A stretch of 15,207 bases of DNA from Curvibacter sp. (GTDB lineage: Bacteria; Pseudomonadota; Gammaproteobacteria; Burkholderiales; Burkholderiaceae_C), in the NCBI GenBank assembly GCA_003500955.1, contig DNQP01000117.1, positions 1-15,207 of the forward strand. Reading direction: 5' to 3'. The number at the start of each line of letters is the position of its first letter. Positions within the stretch are counted from its first letter, which is position 1. Of this stretch, positions 1 to 7,812 are shown piece by piece. A program made the translations under genes and the position numbers. The notes under the pieces were generated by a model. It worked only from the letters and a program-made list of their open reading frames with translations, searched no databases and was not told the origin of the DNA.

Positions 1-900
1 GTAGAGCGCGCGGATGGTGGGCACGTGGCGCTCGAGGAAGTTGTCCTTCATCACGGCCGACACCATGCGCTGCGTGAAGATCGGCGTGTGCAGGTCGACC
101 GCCTGCTTGGCCTGCAGCAGCTTGGGGAAGAGCGCGGGCGGCGCCACGAGGTAGCCCAGGCGCAGGCTGGGCGCCAGCACCTTGGAAAACGACCCGAGGT
201 AGAGGCAGCCCTCGGGATGGCGCGCGGTCAGCGGCGCGGGCGGCGGCGTATCGAACCAGAGCTCGCCGTAGGGGTTGTCCTCGATCAGCGGCAGGCCGAT
301 GTCGGCCGCCGTGCTGCTGAGCGCCGCGCGCCGGGCCTCACTCATGAGGCGACCGCTGGGGTTCTGGAAATTGGGCAGTACGTAGAAGAAGCGTGCTGGC
401 GCGCCTGCCGCCTGTGCCGCGCGCAGGGCCGTGATGTCCACACCTGCCTCGTCGCTGGCCACACTGTGCACCTGCGGCTCCATGGGCGCGAAGGCCTGCA
501 GCGCACCGAGGTAGGTGGGCGTCTCCACGAGGATGCGGCTGCCCGGATCGATCAGCACCTTGGCCGCCAGGTCCAGGCCCTGCTGCGAGCCCGTGGTGAT
601 GAGCACCTGCGAGGGCTCGACCCTCCAGGGCAGCGAGGCCGCCACCATCTCGCGCAGGGGCCCATAGCCTTCGCTGGCCGCGTACTGCAGCGCGGCGTCG
701 GCGTCCTCGCGCAGCACGCGGCTGCAGGCAGCCTCGAACTCCGCCACCGGGAAGGTCTTGGGCGAGGGCAGGCCGCCGGCGAAGCTGATGAGACCGGGCC
801 GTTCCGTGACCTTGAGCAGCTCGCGCAGCACCGAGGGGTTCATCTGGTCGGCGCGCCCGGACAGCACCCAGGGCGAGGTGGAAGGCGTGCGGGCGTTCAT
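1..900 (-). CDS. PLP-dependent aminotransferase, class I/II (2-aminoadipate transaminase-like), 3' end missing
   Basis: Fold-type I PLP aminotransferase; 300 codons are visible and the frame runs off the left edge, so perhaps the last quarter is missing (relatives are about 390-400 residues). The start is the ATG at 900, giving MNARTPSTSPWVLSGRADQM. Seen in order: the substrate-loop segment SFAGGLPSPKTFP (about residues 39-51), ITTGSQQGLD (101-110), LPNFQNPSGR (175-184, Asn180 expected to contact the cofactor), IEDNPYGEL (206-214, with Asp208 and Tyr211 as expected PLP contacts) and SFSK (237-240), with Lys240 the Schiff-base lysine, followed by LRLGYL. All catalytic landmarks present in the visible part are intact. 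The pattern is closest to the LysN/2-aminoadipate or aromatic aminotransferase group, but the actual amino donor is unknown. It overlaps the upstream transporter gene by 4 bp (ATGA), so the two are probably translationally coupled. It lacks a GntR domain, so it is an enzyme and not a MocR regulator. Confidence 0.93.
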   Translation of the reverse strand, partial: MNARTPSTSPWVLSGRADQMNPSVLRELLKVTERPGLISFAGGLPSPKTFPVAEFEAACSRVLREDADAALQYAASEGYGPLREMVAASLPWRVEPSQVLITTGSQQGLDLAAKVLIDPGSRILVETPTYLGALQAFAPMEPQVHSVASDEAGVDITALRAAQAAGAPARFFYVLPNFQNPSGRLMSEARRAALSSTAADIGLPLIEDNPYGELWFDTPPPAPLTARHPEGCLYLGSFSKVLAPSLRLGYLVAPPALFPKLLQAKQAVDLHTPIFTQRMVSAVMKDNFLERHVPTIRALY

Positions 901-1829
901 GAGGTTTTTCCTTGCAGGGTGAGAGAACTGTGCACCGGCATTTTGCGCCCGGCATAGACCAGGGCGATCACGGCCAGGCCACAGCCCAGGGTGAGCGCGT
1001 CCAGCGTCTCGCCCAGCAGGGGCACGGCGCAGAGCATGGAGATGAAGGGTTGCAGCAGCTGCAGCTGGCTCACGCGCACCGTGCCGCCCAGGGCCAGGCC
1101 CTGGTACCAGGCGAAGAAGCCCAGCCACATGGAGAACACGGCGGTGTAGGCAAACCCGCCCCAGGCGGCGGCGCTCACCGGGGTCTGCGGCCAGGTCCAG
1201 AGCGTGAGGGGCAGGGTGAGGGGCAGGGACAGCAGCAGGGCCCAGCAGATCACATGGGTGGCCGGCATCTGCTGCGCCAGGCGCGCACCGTGGGCGTAGC
1301 CCACGGCGGCGCAGGCCATGGCCAGCAGCAGCAGGAGATCGGCGGGGTGCAGGCTCAGCCCCGCACTGCCCGAGCGCAGGATGGCAAAGGCCACCACCAG
1401 GCCCGTGCCGGCGAACGCGCAGAGCCAGAAGCCGGCCGAGGGGCGTTGGCGTTGCAGCAGCGCGCCCACGGCAGCCGTGGCCAGGGGCAGCACGCCCACG
1501 ATCACGCTGGCGTGCACGGCTTCCACATGGCGCATGGCGATCGAGGTCAGGAAAGGAAAACCAAAGACCACACCGAGCGCCACCCAGGCCAGGGTGGGCC
1601 ATTGCGCGCGTGTGGGCAGGCGGGCGCGCACCGCCAGCAGAAAGAGGGCCGAGAGCGCGGCCGCCACCACGGCGCGGCCAGCGGCGATGTAAAGGCCGGC
1701 GAGTTGCGGCGCCTCCGGCGTGCCCGTGGCCAGACGGGTCATGGGCAGGGTGAGCGCGAACACGCACACGCCCAGCAGGCCGAGGGCGTAGCCGCGGCGG
1801 ACCGCATGAGACGAAGGGTTCGAGGACAT
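897..1829 (-). CDS. EamA/DMT-family inner-membrane transporter
   Basis: A 310-residue hydrophobic protein of the drug/metabolite transporter superfamily, with two tandem EamA-type repeats expected to give ten membrane helices. Visible hydrophobic segments begin at about residue 13 (GYALGLLGVCVFALTLPM) and continue at about 44-66, 81-97, 105-123, 131-150, 161-178, 192-210, 222-240, 254-272 and 278-292. The second repeat ends with LQPFISMLCAVPLLGETL, a typical EamA signature region with a conserved glutamate. The family exports amino acids, related metabolites and drugs; the substrate here cannot be assigned. The start is the ATG at 1829; no strong Shine-Dalgarno precedes it. The stop overlaps the start of the downstream aminotransferase as ATGA, and a divergent MocR regulator lies 98 bp away. 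That context suggests a transporter for the substrate or product of the aminotransferase, under MocR control (inference). Confidence 0.9.
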   Translation of the reverse strand: MSSNPSSHAVRRGYALGLLGVCVFALTLPMTRLATGTPEAPQLAGLYIAAGRAVVAAALSALFLLAVRARLPTRAQWPTLAWVALGVVFGFPFLTSIAMRHVEAVHASVIVGVLPLATAAVGALLQRQRPSAGFWLCAFAGTGLVVAFAILRSGSAGLSLHPADLLLLLAMACAAVGYAHGARLAQQMPATHVICWALLLSLPLTLPLTLWTWPQTPVSAAAWGGFAYTAVFSMWLGFFAWYQGLALGGTVRVSQLQLLQPFISMLCAVPLLGETLDALTLGCGLAVIALVYAGRKMPVHSSLTLQGKTS

Positions 1830-1927
1830 GGCTTGACTTTAGGCAGCAGACCAGCACACTATCAGTACAGTTTTCTGGACAAAGCCGTGAACTGTATTGC
1901 TGCTGCGGGCAGCACAGAAAGGTTCGC
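1830..1927. promoter_or_regulatory. Divergent intergenic region between the EamA transporter and MocR genes
   Basis: This 98-bp gap must hold the promoters of both divergent units. For the plus strand, TTGACT (1833-1838) with CACTAT 18 bp further on (1857-1862) is a possible but weak -35/-10 pair for the MocR gene. A purine-rich AGAAAGG (1916-1922) lies 5 bp before the MocR ATG and serves as its ribosome binding site. The minus-strand promoter could not be fixed with confidence; TTGTCC near 1881 is a possible -35 without a good partner. The inverted repeat listed separately lies in the middle of the gap. Confidence 0.45.
1866..1896. promoter_or_regulatory. Candidate MocR operator: inverted repeat TACAGTT-N17-AACTGTA
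   Basis: TACAGTT at 1866-1872 and AACTGTA at 1890-1896 are perfect 7-bp inverted arms with a 17-bp spacer (24 bp from arm start to arm start, a little over two helical turns). They lie between two divergent genes, one of which encodes a GntR/MocR regulator, so autoregulation plus control of the transporter operon is a natural reading. MocR proteins usually bind a pair of half-sites, often direct repeats, so the inverted arrangement fits only partly. The assignment rests on position and symmetry; no binding evidence is available. Confidence 0.4.
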
Positions 1928-3337
1928 ATGCCCATCCCCGGTACCTCCCAGACCCTGGCCGAACAGCTGGCCGGCCGTTACGCCCAGCGCATCCGCGACC
2001 GCCTGCTCGCGCCCGGCAGTCGCCTGCCCTCGGTGCGTCTGTGTGCCACGCAGCAGGGGGTGAGCCCGTCCACCGTGGTGGCGGCCTACGACCGCCTGCT
2101 GGCCCAGGGCCTGGTGGAGGCGCGGCGCAACCGCGGCTTCTATGTGCGTGAGCCCGTGGCGCCGCGGCGGCGCAGCAGCGTGCCCGTGGCCAGCGATACG
2201 CCAGCGCCGGTGGACGCCACGGCGCTGATCCGTGCCATGTTCCACAACCGCGCCGAAGGGCCGCAGCCCGGCACTGGCGTCTTCCCGCCCGACTGGCTGG
2301 AGACGCCCTTCCTTGCGACGGCCGTACGCCGTGTCACCAGCCCGGCCGCGCTGCGCAAGGCCTCGCTGCAGTATGGCGAACCGGCCGGGGACGCCAGCCT
2401 GCGCCGTGCCCTGGCCGACAAGCTGGCCGGCCTGAACATCCAAGCCGCACCCGCGCAGATCATCACCACGGTGGGGGCCTCGCAGGCGCTGGACATCGTG
2501 AGCCGCACCCTGCTGCGCCCCGGTGATCCGGTCATGGTGGAGGAGCCGGGCTGGGCGGTGGAGTTTGCGCGCCTCGCGGCCCTGGGCATGCGCATCCTGC
2601 CCGTGCCGCGCGGCCCCGAGGGGCCGGACCTGGCGGTGATGGCGCGTTACTGCGAAGCGCACCGCCCGCGCCTGTTCGTCAGCGTCAGCGTGCTGCACAA
2701 CCCCACGGGCTACAGCCTCACGCCGGGCAGCGCCCACCGCGTGCTGCAGCTGGCCGCCGCGCACGACTTCCACATCGTCGAGGACGATTCCTACAGCCAT
2801 CTGGCCCCCGACCAGGCCGTGCGCCTGTGCGCGCTCGACGAGCTGCAGCGCACGATCTACGTCAGCGGTTTTGCCAAGATCCTCGCGCCGGGCTGGCGCA
2901 TCGGCTACCTGGCCGCGCCCGAGGCCTTGGCCATGCGCCTGCTCGACACCAAGCTGATCTCCACGCTGAGCAGCCCGCCGCTGCTGGAGCAGGCGCTGGC
3001 CTGGTGCATAGACCAGGGCCAGTTGCGCCGCCATGCCGAGCGGGTGCGCGTGCGCCTTGACGCCGCGCGTGCGCGCAGCGTCAAGCTGGCCGAGGCGCAT
3101 GGCTGCCGGTTCGTGGCACCGCCGGCGGGGCTCTTCGGCTGGGTGGACACGGGGGTGGACACCGAGGTGCTGGCGCAGCGTCTGCTCGACGCCGGCTATC
3201 TGCTGGCGCCGGGCGCGCTCTTCCACGCCAGCCGACAGCGCAGCACGCTGATGCGCATCAACTACGCCACCACGCAGGAAGCGGCGTTCTGGAAGGTGTT
3301 TGCGCGGGCGCGCGATGCGCTGGCGGCGCGGGGCTGA
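1928..3337 (+). CDS. MocR-family transcriptional regulator (GntR winged helix + aminotransferase-like domain)
   Basis: A 469-residue two-domain regulator. Residues about 8-75 form a GntR-type winged helix-turn-helix: LAEQLAGRYAQRIRDRLL, then GSRLPSVRLCA (30-40), the recognition helix VSPSTVVAAYDRLLAQGLVE (45-64) and a wing ending RNRGFYV. After a linker (about 76-118) comes a class I aminotransferase-like fold: LQYGEPAGDASLRRAL (147-162), ITTVGASQALDI (179-190), HNPTGYS (257-263), EDDSYS (285-290) and SGFAK (313-317), with Lys317 the expected PLP-binding lysine, then PGWRIGYL. Because the PLP residues are kept, PLP or an external aldimine is the likely effector. MocR proteins bind DNA as domain-swapped dimers and activate or repress neighbouring genes. 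It is transcribed away from the transporter/aminotransferase pair, its probable targets. The ATG at 1928 is chosen because AGAAAGG stands 5 bp upstream and the winged helix begins at once. Its stop is only 3 bp from that of the convergent HDOD gene. Confidence 0.95.
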   Translation: MPIPGTSQTLAEQLAGRYAQRIRDRLLAPGSRLPSVRLCATQQGVSPSTVVAAYDRLLAQGLVEARRNRGFYVREPVAPRRRSSVPVASDTPAPVDATALIRAMFHNRAEGPQPGTGVFPPDWLETPFLATAVRRVTSPAALRKASLQYGEPAGDASLRRALADKLAGLNIQAAPAQIITTVGASQALDIVSRTLLRPGDPVMVEEPGWAVEFARLAALGMRILPVPRGPEGPDLAVMARYCEAHRPRLFVSVSVLHNPTGYSLTPGSAHRVLQLAAAHDFHIVEDDSYSHLAPDQAVRLCALDELQRTIYVSGFAKILAPGWRIGYLAAPEALAMRLLDTKLISTLSSPPLLEQALAWCIDQGQLRRHAERVRVRLDAARARSVKLAEAHGCRFVAPPAGLFGWVDTGVDTEVLAQRLLDAGYLLAPGALFHASRQRSTLMRINYATTQEAAFWKVFARARDALAARG

Positions 3338-3340
3338 GAC

Positions 3341-4492
3341 TCAGACCTTGAGCTGCGCCAGCGTGCGCAGCAGGGCGCGGTTCACGTCCTCGCCGGCGTA
3401 GCCGTAGCTTTCGCCCAGGGTCCGCGTGCCGCGCGCGTCCCCAGCCTCGATGGCCTGCGCGAGCTGCAAGGCCGGCACATAGGGCCCGGTGCCTTCGAGC
3501 AGGGACTGCAGGATGCGCTGCGACAGCGGCAGCCGGCCCAGCAAGGTGGCCAAGGGCTCGCCGAGCAGGCGGTCCAGCTGGGCGTAGAGCCCGCAGAGGT
3601 AGACCTCGCTGCGCAGATCTTCCTCGTCGCCAGGGTCGAGCAGGTGCTCGACCAGGCTTGCACGCACGGCCATGCCGCCGCGCACGGGGTGCAGATCGGC
3701 TTCGCCGCTGGCGGTGCTCAGCTGGTCCAGCAGCCAGGCCTGCACGTGTTTCAGGCCCCAGAGCTGCAGGCCGCGCTGCACGGTATCGATCTCGCCGCGC
3801 TGGCGCCCGGCGGTGGTGTTGACGTGCTGCAGGAAGCGGTAGCAGAGCACGGGGTCGTTGCAGAGCAGGGCCTCGAGCCGGTCCCAGGAGGCGTCGGCGT
3901 CGATGGCGCGCACCAGGCGGCTGATCGCCGTGCGGTCCGGCTGACGCGCGGCCGCGGCCAGGGTCTGCAGCGTGGAAGCCACCGGCCAGCCGGCCACGGC
4001 CCAGGCGTCGCGCTGGTCCAGCGCGGCCGCCGCCTGGGCCTGTTGTTCGGGGGCGAGCAGGATCTGCCCTGGCGGCAGCAGATCGATGGGGTCGTGGACT
4101 TCCAGGCGGTAGAGCCCGGGGCGTCCCTGCGGCGGCGGCGCAGCGCCGAGCTGGCCGGGCCAGACCACGGGCAGGCCACGGGCCTGGGCCTGCAGGGCGC
4201 GCGGGCGCAGCACAGGTTCGGCCGCGGCCTCGGGTGTGAGCACGATCCAGGGTCCCTCGCTGCGGCCATGCACCAGCAGGTCCAGCAGCAGGAGGGGGTG
4301 GTGGACCGACAGCAGCAGCTGGGGGGCACGTGCGGGCCAGAGCTCGGCCAGCGTGGCGAGCAGATGGCGCGCGTCGACACCGGCGGCCGTGGGCGCGACA
4401 TCGACCCGCAGCTCGATGCCGGCGATCTCGCGCCGGCGGTTCCACAGCAGGCGGTAGCCCAGGGTCAGGGTGGCCAGGACAGAAGCGGTCAT
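3341..4492 (-). CDS. HDOD-domain signalling protein, YuxH-like, at the end of the flg operon
   Basis: A 383-residue protein whose C-terminal half (about 190-350) reads as an HDOD domain of the YuxH/CdgJ (EAL-HDOD) type: CNDPVLCYRFLQHVNT (211-226), then IDTVQRGLQLWGLKHVQAW (235-253), VYLCGLYAQLDRLLGEPL (297-314) and LPLSQRILQSLLEGTGPY (321-338). HDOD proteins lack HD-phosphodiesterase chemistry and act as signalling or scaffold modules, often in motility and c-di-GMP circuits. The N-terminal 180 residues could be a decayed EAL domain (GYRLLWNRRREIAGIELRV near the start resembles an EAL opening), but no E-x-L motif or metal ligands are seen, so phosphodiesterase activity is not expected. The start is the only ATG after the in-frame upstream stop; no clear Shine-Dalgarno precedes it. 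It follows flgL by 49 bp in the same direction without a terminator, so co-transcription with the flagellar genes is likely. The exact function is unknown. Confidence 0.8.
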   Translation of the reverse strand: MTASVLATLTLGYRLLWNRRREIAGIELRVDVAPTAAGVDARHLLATLAELWPARAPQLLLSVHHPLLLLDLLVHGRSEGPWIVLTPEAAAEPVLRPRALQAQARGLPVVWPGQLGAAPPPQGRPGLYRLEVHDPIDLLPPGQILLAPEQQAQAAAALDQRDAWAVAGWPVASTLQTLAAAARQPDRTAISRLVRAIDADASWDRLEALLCNDPVLCYRFLQHVNTTAGRQRGEIDTVQRGLQLWGLKHVQAWLLDQLSTASGEADLHPVRGGMAVRASLVEHLLDPGDEEDLRSEVYLCGLYAQLDRLLGEPLATLLGRLPLSQRILQSLLEGTGPYVPALQLAQAIEAGDARGTRTLGESYGYAGEDVNRALLRTLAQLKV

Positions 4493-4541
4493 GCGGGCGC
4501 GCGCCGGGCGCTCAGGAAGTCAGTGCAAATGAGCCGGGAGC

Positions 4542-5741
4542 TCAGCTGATGTAGTTGAACAGCGAGAGGCGCTGGATCTGGGCATAGGTCTGCAGCGCGG
4601 CGTTGTAGCCGAGCTGCTGGGTCTCGAACTGCGAGATGCCCTTGACCATGTCCATGTCCTCGGCGCGGGATCGGTCCGCTTCGAGCTGGATGGTCTTGTC
4701 TTCCTGGTTGCTGTCGATGATGTCGGCCCGCTTGAGCAGTTCGCCGGCCGTGCCCCGTGCGGACTGGATGCGGTCCATGGCGCTGTCGAGCTGGGACAGG
4801 GAGCGGGAGTTGTTCTGCGTGAACACATGGCCGTTGGGTTGGCCGTCAACGGCAGCGATGGCGGCGTCGACCACGGCGAAGATGTCGGTGCGCGTGCTCG
4901 GCGTGATGGCCAGGGTGTCGCCGTTGGCGGGCACGCCGCGGGCCACGAAGGACAGGCCGTCGAAGGTGATGTCCTGGCCGTCCACGTAGGGCTGGGCCGT
5001 GAGCACCGGCGTGGCCGTGGTGGTGTTGACCACATCGTAGGTGGTCACCGGGGGAAGGGTCGCCGTGACGTTGAAGGTGACGGTGTAGTTGTCGCCGGTC
5101 AGCAGGCCGGGCGTGAGCACCCGACCCGGATCGGTCCAGAGCTGCCCCGTGTTGGTCGCGCCCAGGTTCATGTTGAACACGCCATTGCCCGAAGGGACGT
5201 TCATGAACACGGCCTGCCCGTCCATGGCCGAGGGAATGCTCACCGGACCGCCGGATTTCTGTCCCGGGATGCCGTTGAAGGTGACGCCCGTGGTCAGATC
5301 GACGAAGGGCGCGTTGGCGCTGGCCAGGCCGCCGAACAGCGGCACGCCATTGCTGTCCTGCTTGTTGGCGTAGGTGAAGAGCTGGTCGCGCAGGCTGCGC
5401 ATTTCCTGCGCCAGGCTGGCGCGATCCGCGGGGGTGAGCGTGGCGTCACCGGCTTGCACGACCAGCTGGCGGATCTGCTGCATCAGCGACTGGGCGTCGC
5501 CGAGGGTGGATTCCGCCAGGCTGATCGAGTTCTTCTGCAGGCTCAGGGCGCGCTGCTCGATCTCGACGCGGGTGATCCGGGTCTGCGCACGCTCGGACTG
5601 GGCGGCGCCGGTCGGGTCGTCGCTGGCGCGCAGCACCTTCTTGCCGGCCGAGAGTTTTTCCTGCAGTTCGGCCAGGCTGGCCTGTCGGTTCGTGATGTTG
5701 AGCAGGGTGCGGTCATAGGCGTTGGCGGTACCGAGTCGCAT
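4542..5741 (-). CDS. flgL: FlgL, hook-filament junction protein (HAP3)
   Basis: Exported structural protein that sits between FlgK and the flagellin filament. At 399 residues it is longer than the enteric FlgL (about 317). The N-terminus is flagellin-like: MRLGTANAYDRTLLNITNRQ, then LQEKLSAGKKVLRASDDPTG (26-45), a hallmark shared by flagellins and FlgL. Heptad-rich helices follow to about residue 135, and the C-terminal coiled segment ends with QTYAQIQRLSLFNYIS. The central part (about 140-300) is rich in Gly, Thr, Asn and Val, the usual variable surface domain, and probably accounts for the extra length. There is no signal peptide, as expected for a type III flagellar export substrate. AAGGA lies 8 bp before the ATG at 5741, and 25 bp separate it from the flgK stop. 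FlgL rather than flagellin is chosen because of its place directly after flgK. Confidence 0.95.
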   Translation of the reverse strand: MRLGTANAYDRTLLNITNRQASLAELQEKLSAGKKVLRASDDPTGAAQSERAQTRITRVEIEQRALSLQKNSISLAESTLGDAQSLMQQIRQLVVQAGDATLTPADRASLAQEMRSLRDQLFTYANKQDSNGVPLFGGLASANAPFVDLTTGVTFNGIPGQKSGGPVSIPSAMDGQAVFMNVPSGNGVFNMNLGATNTGQLWTDPGRVLTPGLLTGDNYTVTFNVTATLPPVTTYDVVNTTTATPVLTAQPYVDGQDITFDGLSFVARGVPANGDTLAITPSTRTDIFAVVDAAIAAVDGQPNGHVFTQNNSRSLSQLDSAMDRIQSARGTAGELLKRADIIDSNQEDKTIQLEADRSRAEDMDMVKGISQFETQQLGYNAALQTYAQIQRLSLFNYIS

Positions 5742-5766
5742 GATGGTGTCCTTCGCTTCTCTTCGG

Positions 5767-7812
5767 TTAGCGACCGATGCTGTCGATCAGGGTGTCGAAG
5801 ATGGTCTGCGCCACCTGCATCATCTTGCCCGAGGCCTGGTAGGCCTGCTGGAACTGGATCAGGCGCGCGGCCTCCTCATCGAGGTTCACGCCCTGGATGC
5901 TGGTGCGTTCCTTCTCCAGATTGGAGGCGATATCGGCCGAGACCGCCGCCGCCGACTGGGCACTGAGGATGCGGGTGCCGATGACGGCGATGGCGCTCGC
6001 ATAGCCATCGGTCAGCGGACCGCCGTCGAACATGGGCAGGTCGCGCAGGCCGAGCATGGCCTGGGCGTTGTCGGCGTTGAGCTGCGGGTAGGGATTGACG
6101 TCCACCGCGTAGGTGTCGCCAGGCTGCGGCACGCCCTTGAGCGTCAGCGACCAGCTCCATTCGGTCGCCGGATTGAAGGGGAGGTTGGTCGTGCGGTTGG
6201 CGGCGCCGATGACCTGGCCGGGCACGTAGGTGTAGATCTGGCCCCCCGGATGCGCCGCGATGGCGGCGGCATAGGCCGGGCTGGCCGGGTCCAGCGGCGG
6301 CGGGCCGTTGAGGGTGGCGACCAGGCCCGCGTAGTTGGCGTCGTCCGAGCGGACGTACTGCCCCGGGCCGATGAAGCGCAGGGTCACGGCCGGTGCGGGC
6401 AGCGTCGTGGGCACCGCGTCCACGCGCAGTCCCTGCAGCGTCACGGTGCCGGCGTTGTTGGCGCCGGCGATCGCCGTGATGGGGCTGGCCATGGCCAGGC
6501 CGCGGGGCGAGGCGAAAGCGGTCGACATGCTGCTGGCCGCATTGCTGAAGGGCTTGAGCACGTAGCGGTCGCCCGCAACCGCACCGGCGCTGATGCTGAG
6601 CTGCAGACCGTCGATCAGGACCGGGTTGGTCACAGCGGTATTGAAGGCCACCTGGGTGCCGTCGGATTGCCGGGTGATGGTGCCCGTGGTCCCGGTGGCA
6701 AAGACCACGTCGTAATCCGTGGCCACAAAGGAGCTGACGCCCGAAGTCGGCGTGGTCTGGATGGCCAGGGACAGGGTGGCGGTGCCGGTGTTGTTGGCGT
6801 GGGCCAGGCCGTTGGGCAGGGGGGGCAGGCTGAACAGCGGCGAGCCGGCATTGCCGTTGAGGTCGATGCCCAGGGCCTGCTGCTCGTTGAGCTTGGTACC
6901 GATGGCCAGGGCCAGGCGGCCCAGCAGGTTGCGCGCTTCGAGCAGGTCCTGGTTCTGGAAGCGCAGCATGCCGCTGACCTCGCCACCGCCCAGGGTGTTC
7001 TCGTCCAGCAGCATGGGCGGGGCGCCGGCCACCGTGACGGCGAGCTTGGCCTTGGACAGGTCCGAATATTTGTCCAGCTGGATCGACACCGGCGAGACCG
7101 TGGTGCCCAGCACCAGGGCCTGGCTGCCGCCGATGAAGATGCCGAGCGTGCCGTCGTCGGCCGGGATCGTGGTGGTCTGGATGTATTTGTTCAGGTTGCG
7201 GATCAGCTGGTCGCGCTGGTCGAGCAGGTCGTTGGGCTGCTGGCCGTTGCCGAGCGAGCGCGAGATATCCTGGTTGGCCTTGGCGATCTGCCGCGCCAGG
7301 TCATTGATGGCGGTCGCGGCGGTCTTGAGCTCCTCCGTGTTGCCGATCCGCATCTGATCCAGCTGCAGGTACATCTGGTTGAAGCGCGAGGCCATCTCGT
7401 CGGCGCGGGTCAGGGCCACCGAGCGCGCCGTCAGATCCGTCGGCGCGCTCACGATGTCGCTGAACGCGTTCATGAAGTCGCTGATCGTGGCGCCCAGGCC
7501 GTTGCTGCCCACCTTGAAATAGGTCTCGAGCTGGTTGAGCTTGTTCAGGCGCGTGGTGTCCGCGGTGGCCACGGCCTGCGCAGAGGCGGCCTGGCGGTTC
7601 AGGAAATCGTTGTAGCTGCGCGTGACCGTGAGCACGTCCACGCCCTTGCCGAAATAACCGCTGCCGGTGTACTGGCCCTGGATGTTCTGCAGCACCACCT
7701 GCTGGCGCGAGTAGCCCGGCGTGTTGACGTTGGCAATGTTGTTGCTGACGGTCTGCAGTGCGGCCTGGTTGGCGTTGAGCGCCAGCACGCCGATGTTGAG
7801 GATGCTGCTCAT
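5767..7812 (-). CDS. flgK: FlgK, hook-filament junction protein (HAP1)
   Basis: Forms the first junction zone on the hook. The N-terminus carries the rod/hook-family motif ALNANQAALQTVSNNIANVN followed by TPGYSRQ (11-37). The C-terminus has the matching helix GVNLDEEAARLIQFQQAYQA, ending MMQVAQTIFDTLIDSIGR. The conserved middle region FIGGSQALVLG is also present. At 681 residues it is clearly larger than the enteric protein (about 553); the excess seems to lie in a Gly/Ala/Pro/Thr-rich central region (about 330-570), a known variable domain. There is no signal peptide (type III export). Its ATG overlaps the flgJ stop by 4 bp (ATGA), with AGGGA about 7 bp upstream inside flgJ, so the two genes are coupled. 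A run of seven C on the coding strand lies within it (6819-6825). Confidence 0.97.
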   Translation of the reverse strand: MSSILNIGVLALNANQAALQTVSNNIANVNTPGYSRQQVVLQNIQGQYTGSGYFGKGVDVLTVTRSYNDFLNRQAASAQAVATADTTRLNKLNQLETYFKVGSNGLGATISDFMNAFSDIVSAPTDLTARSVALTRADEMASRFNQMYLQLDQMRIGNTEELKTAATAINDLARQIAKANQDISRSLGNGQQPNDLLDQRDQLIRNLNKYIQTTTIPADDGTLGIFIGGSQALVLGTTVSPVSIQLDKYSDLSKAKLAVTVAGAPPMLLDENTLGGGEVSGMLRFQNQDLLEARNLLGRLALAIGTKLNEQQALGIDLNGNAGSPLFSLPPLPNGLAHANNTGTATLSLAIQTTPTSGVSSFVATDYDVVFATGTTGTITRQSDGTQVAFNTAVTNPVLIDGLQLSISAGAVAGDRYVLKPFSNAASSMSTAFASPRGLAMASPITAIAGANNAGTVTLQGLRVDAVPTTLPAPAVTLRFIGPGQYVRSDDANYAGLVATLNGPPPLDPASPAYAAAIAAHPGGQIYTYVPGQVIGAANRTTNLPFNPATEWSWSLTLKGVPQPGDTYAVDVNPYPQLNADNAQAMLGLRDLPMFDGGPLTDGYASAIAVIGTRILSAQSAAAVSADIASNLEKERTSIQGVNLDEEAARLIQFQQAYQASGKMMQVAQTIFDTLIDSIGR

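Noticed and set aside
1862..3226. Minus-strand open frame of 454 codons opposite the MocR gene
   Set aside because: Arg/His/Gln/Gly-rich with no domain signature, while the plus strand has an unambiguous two-domain MocR protein.
4493..4541. Terminator between flgL and the HDOD gene
   Set aside because: GC-rich sequence is present but there is no T tract and no strong stem-loop.
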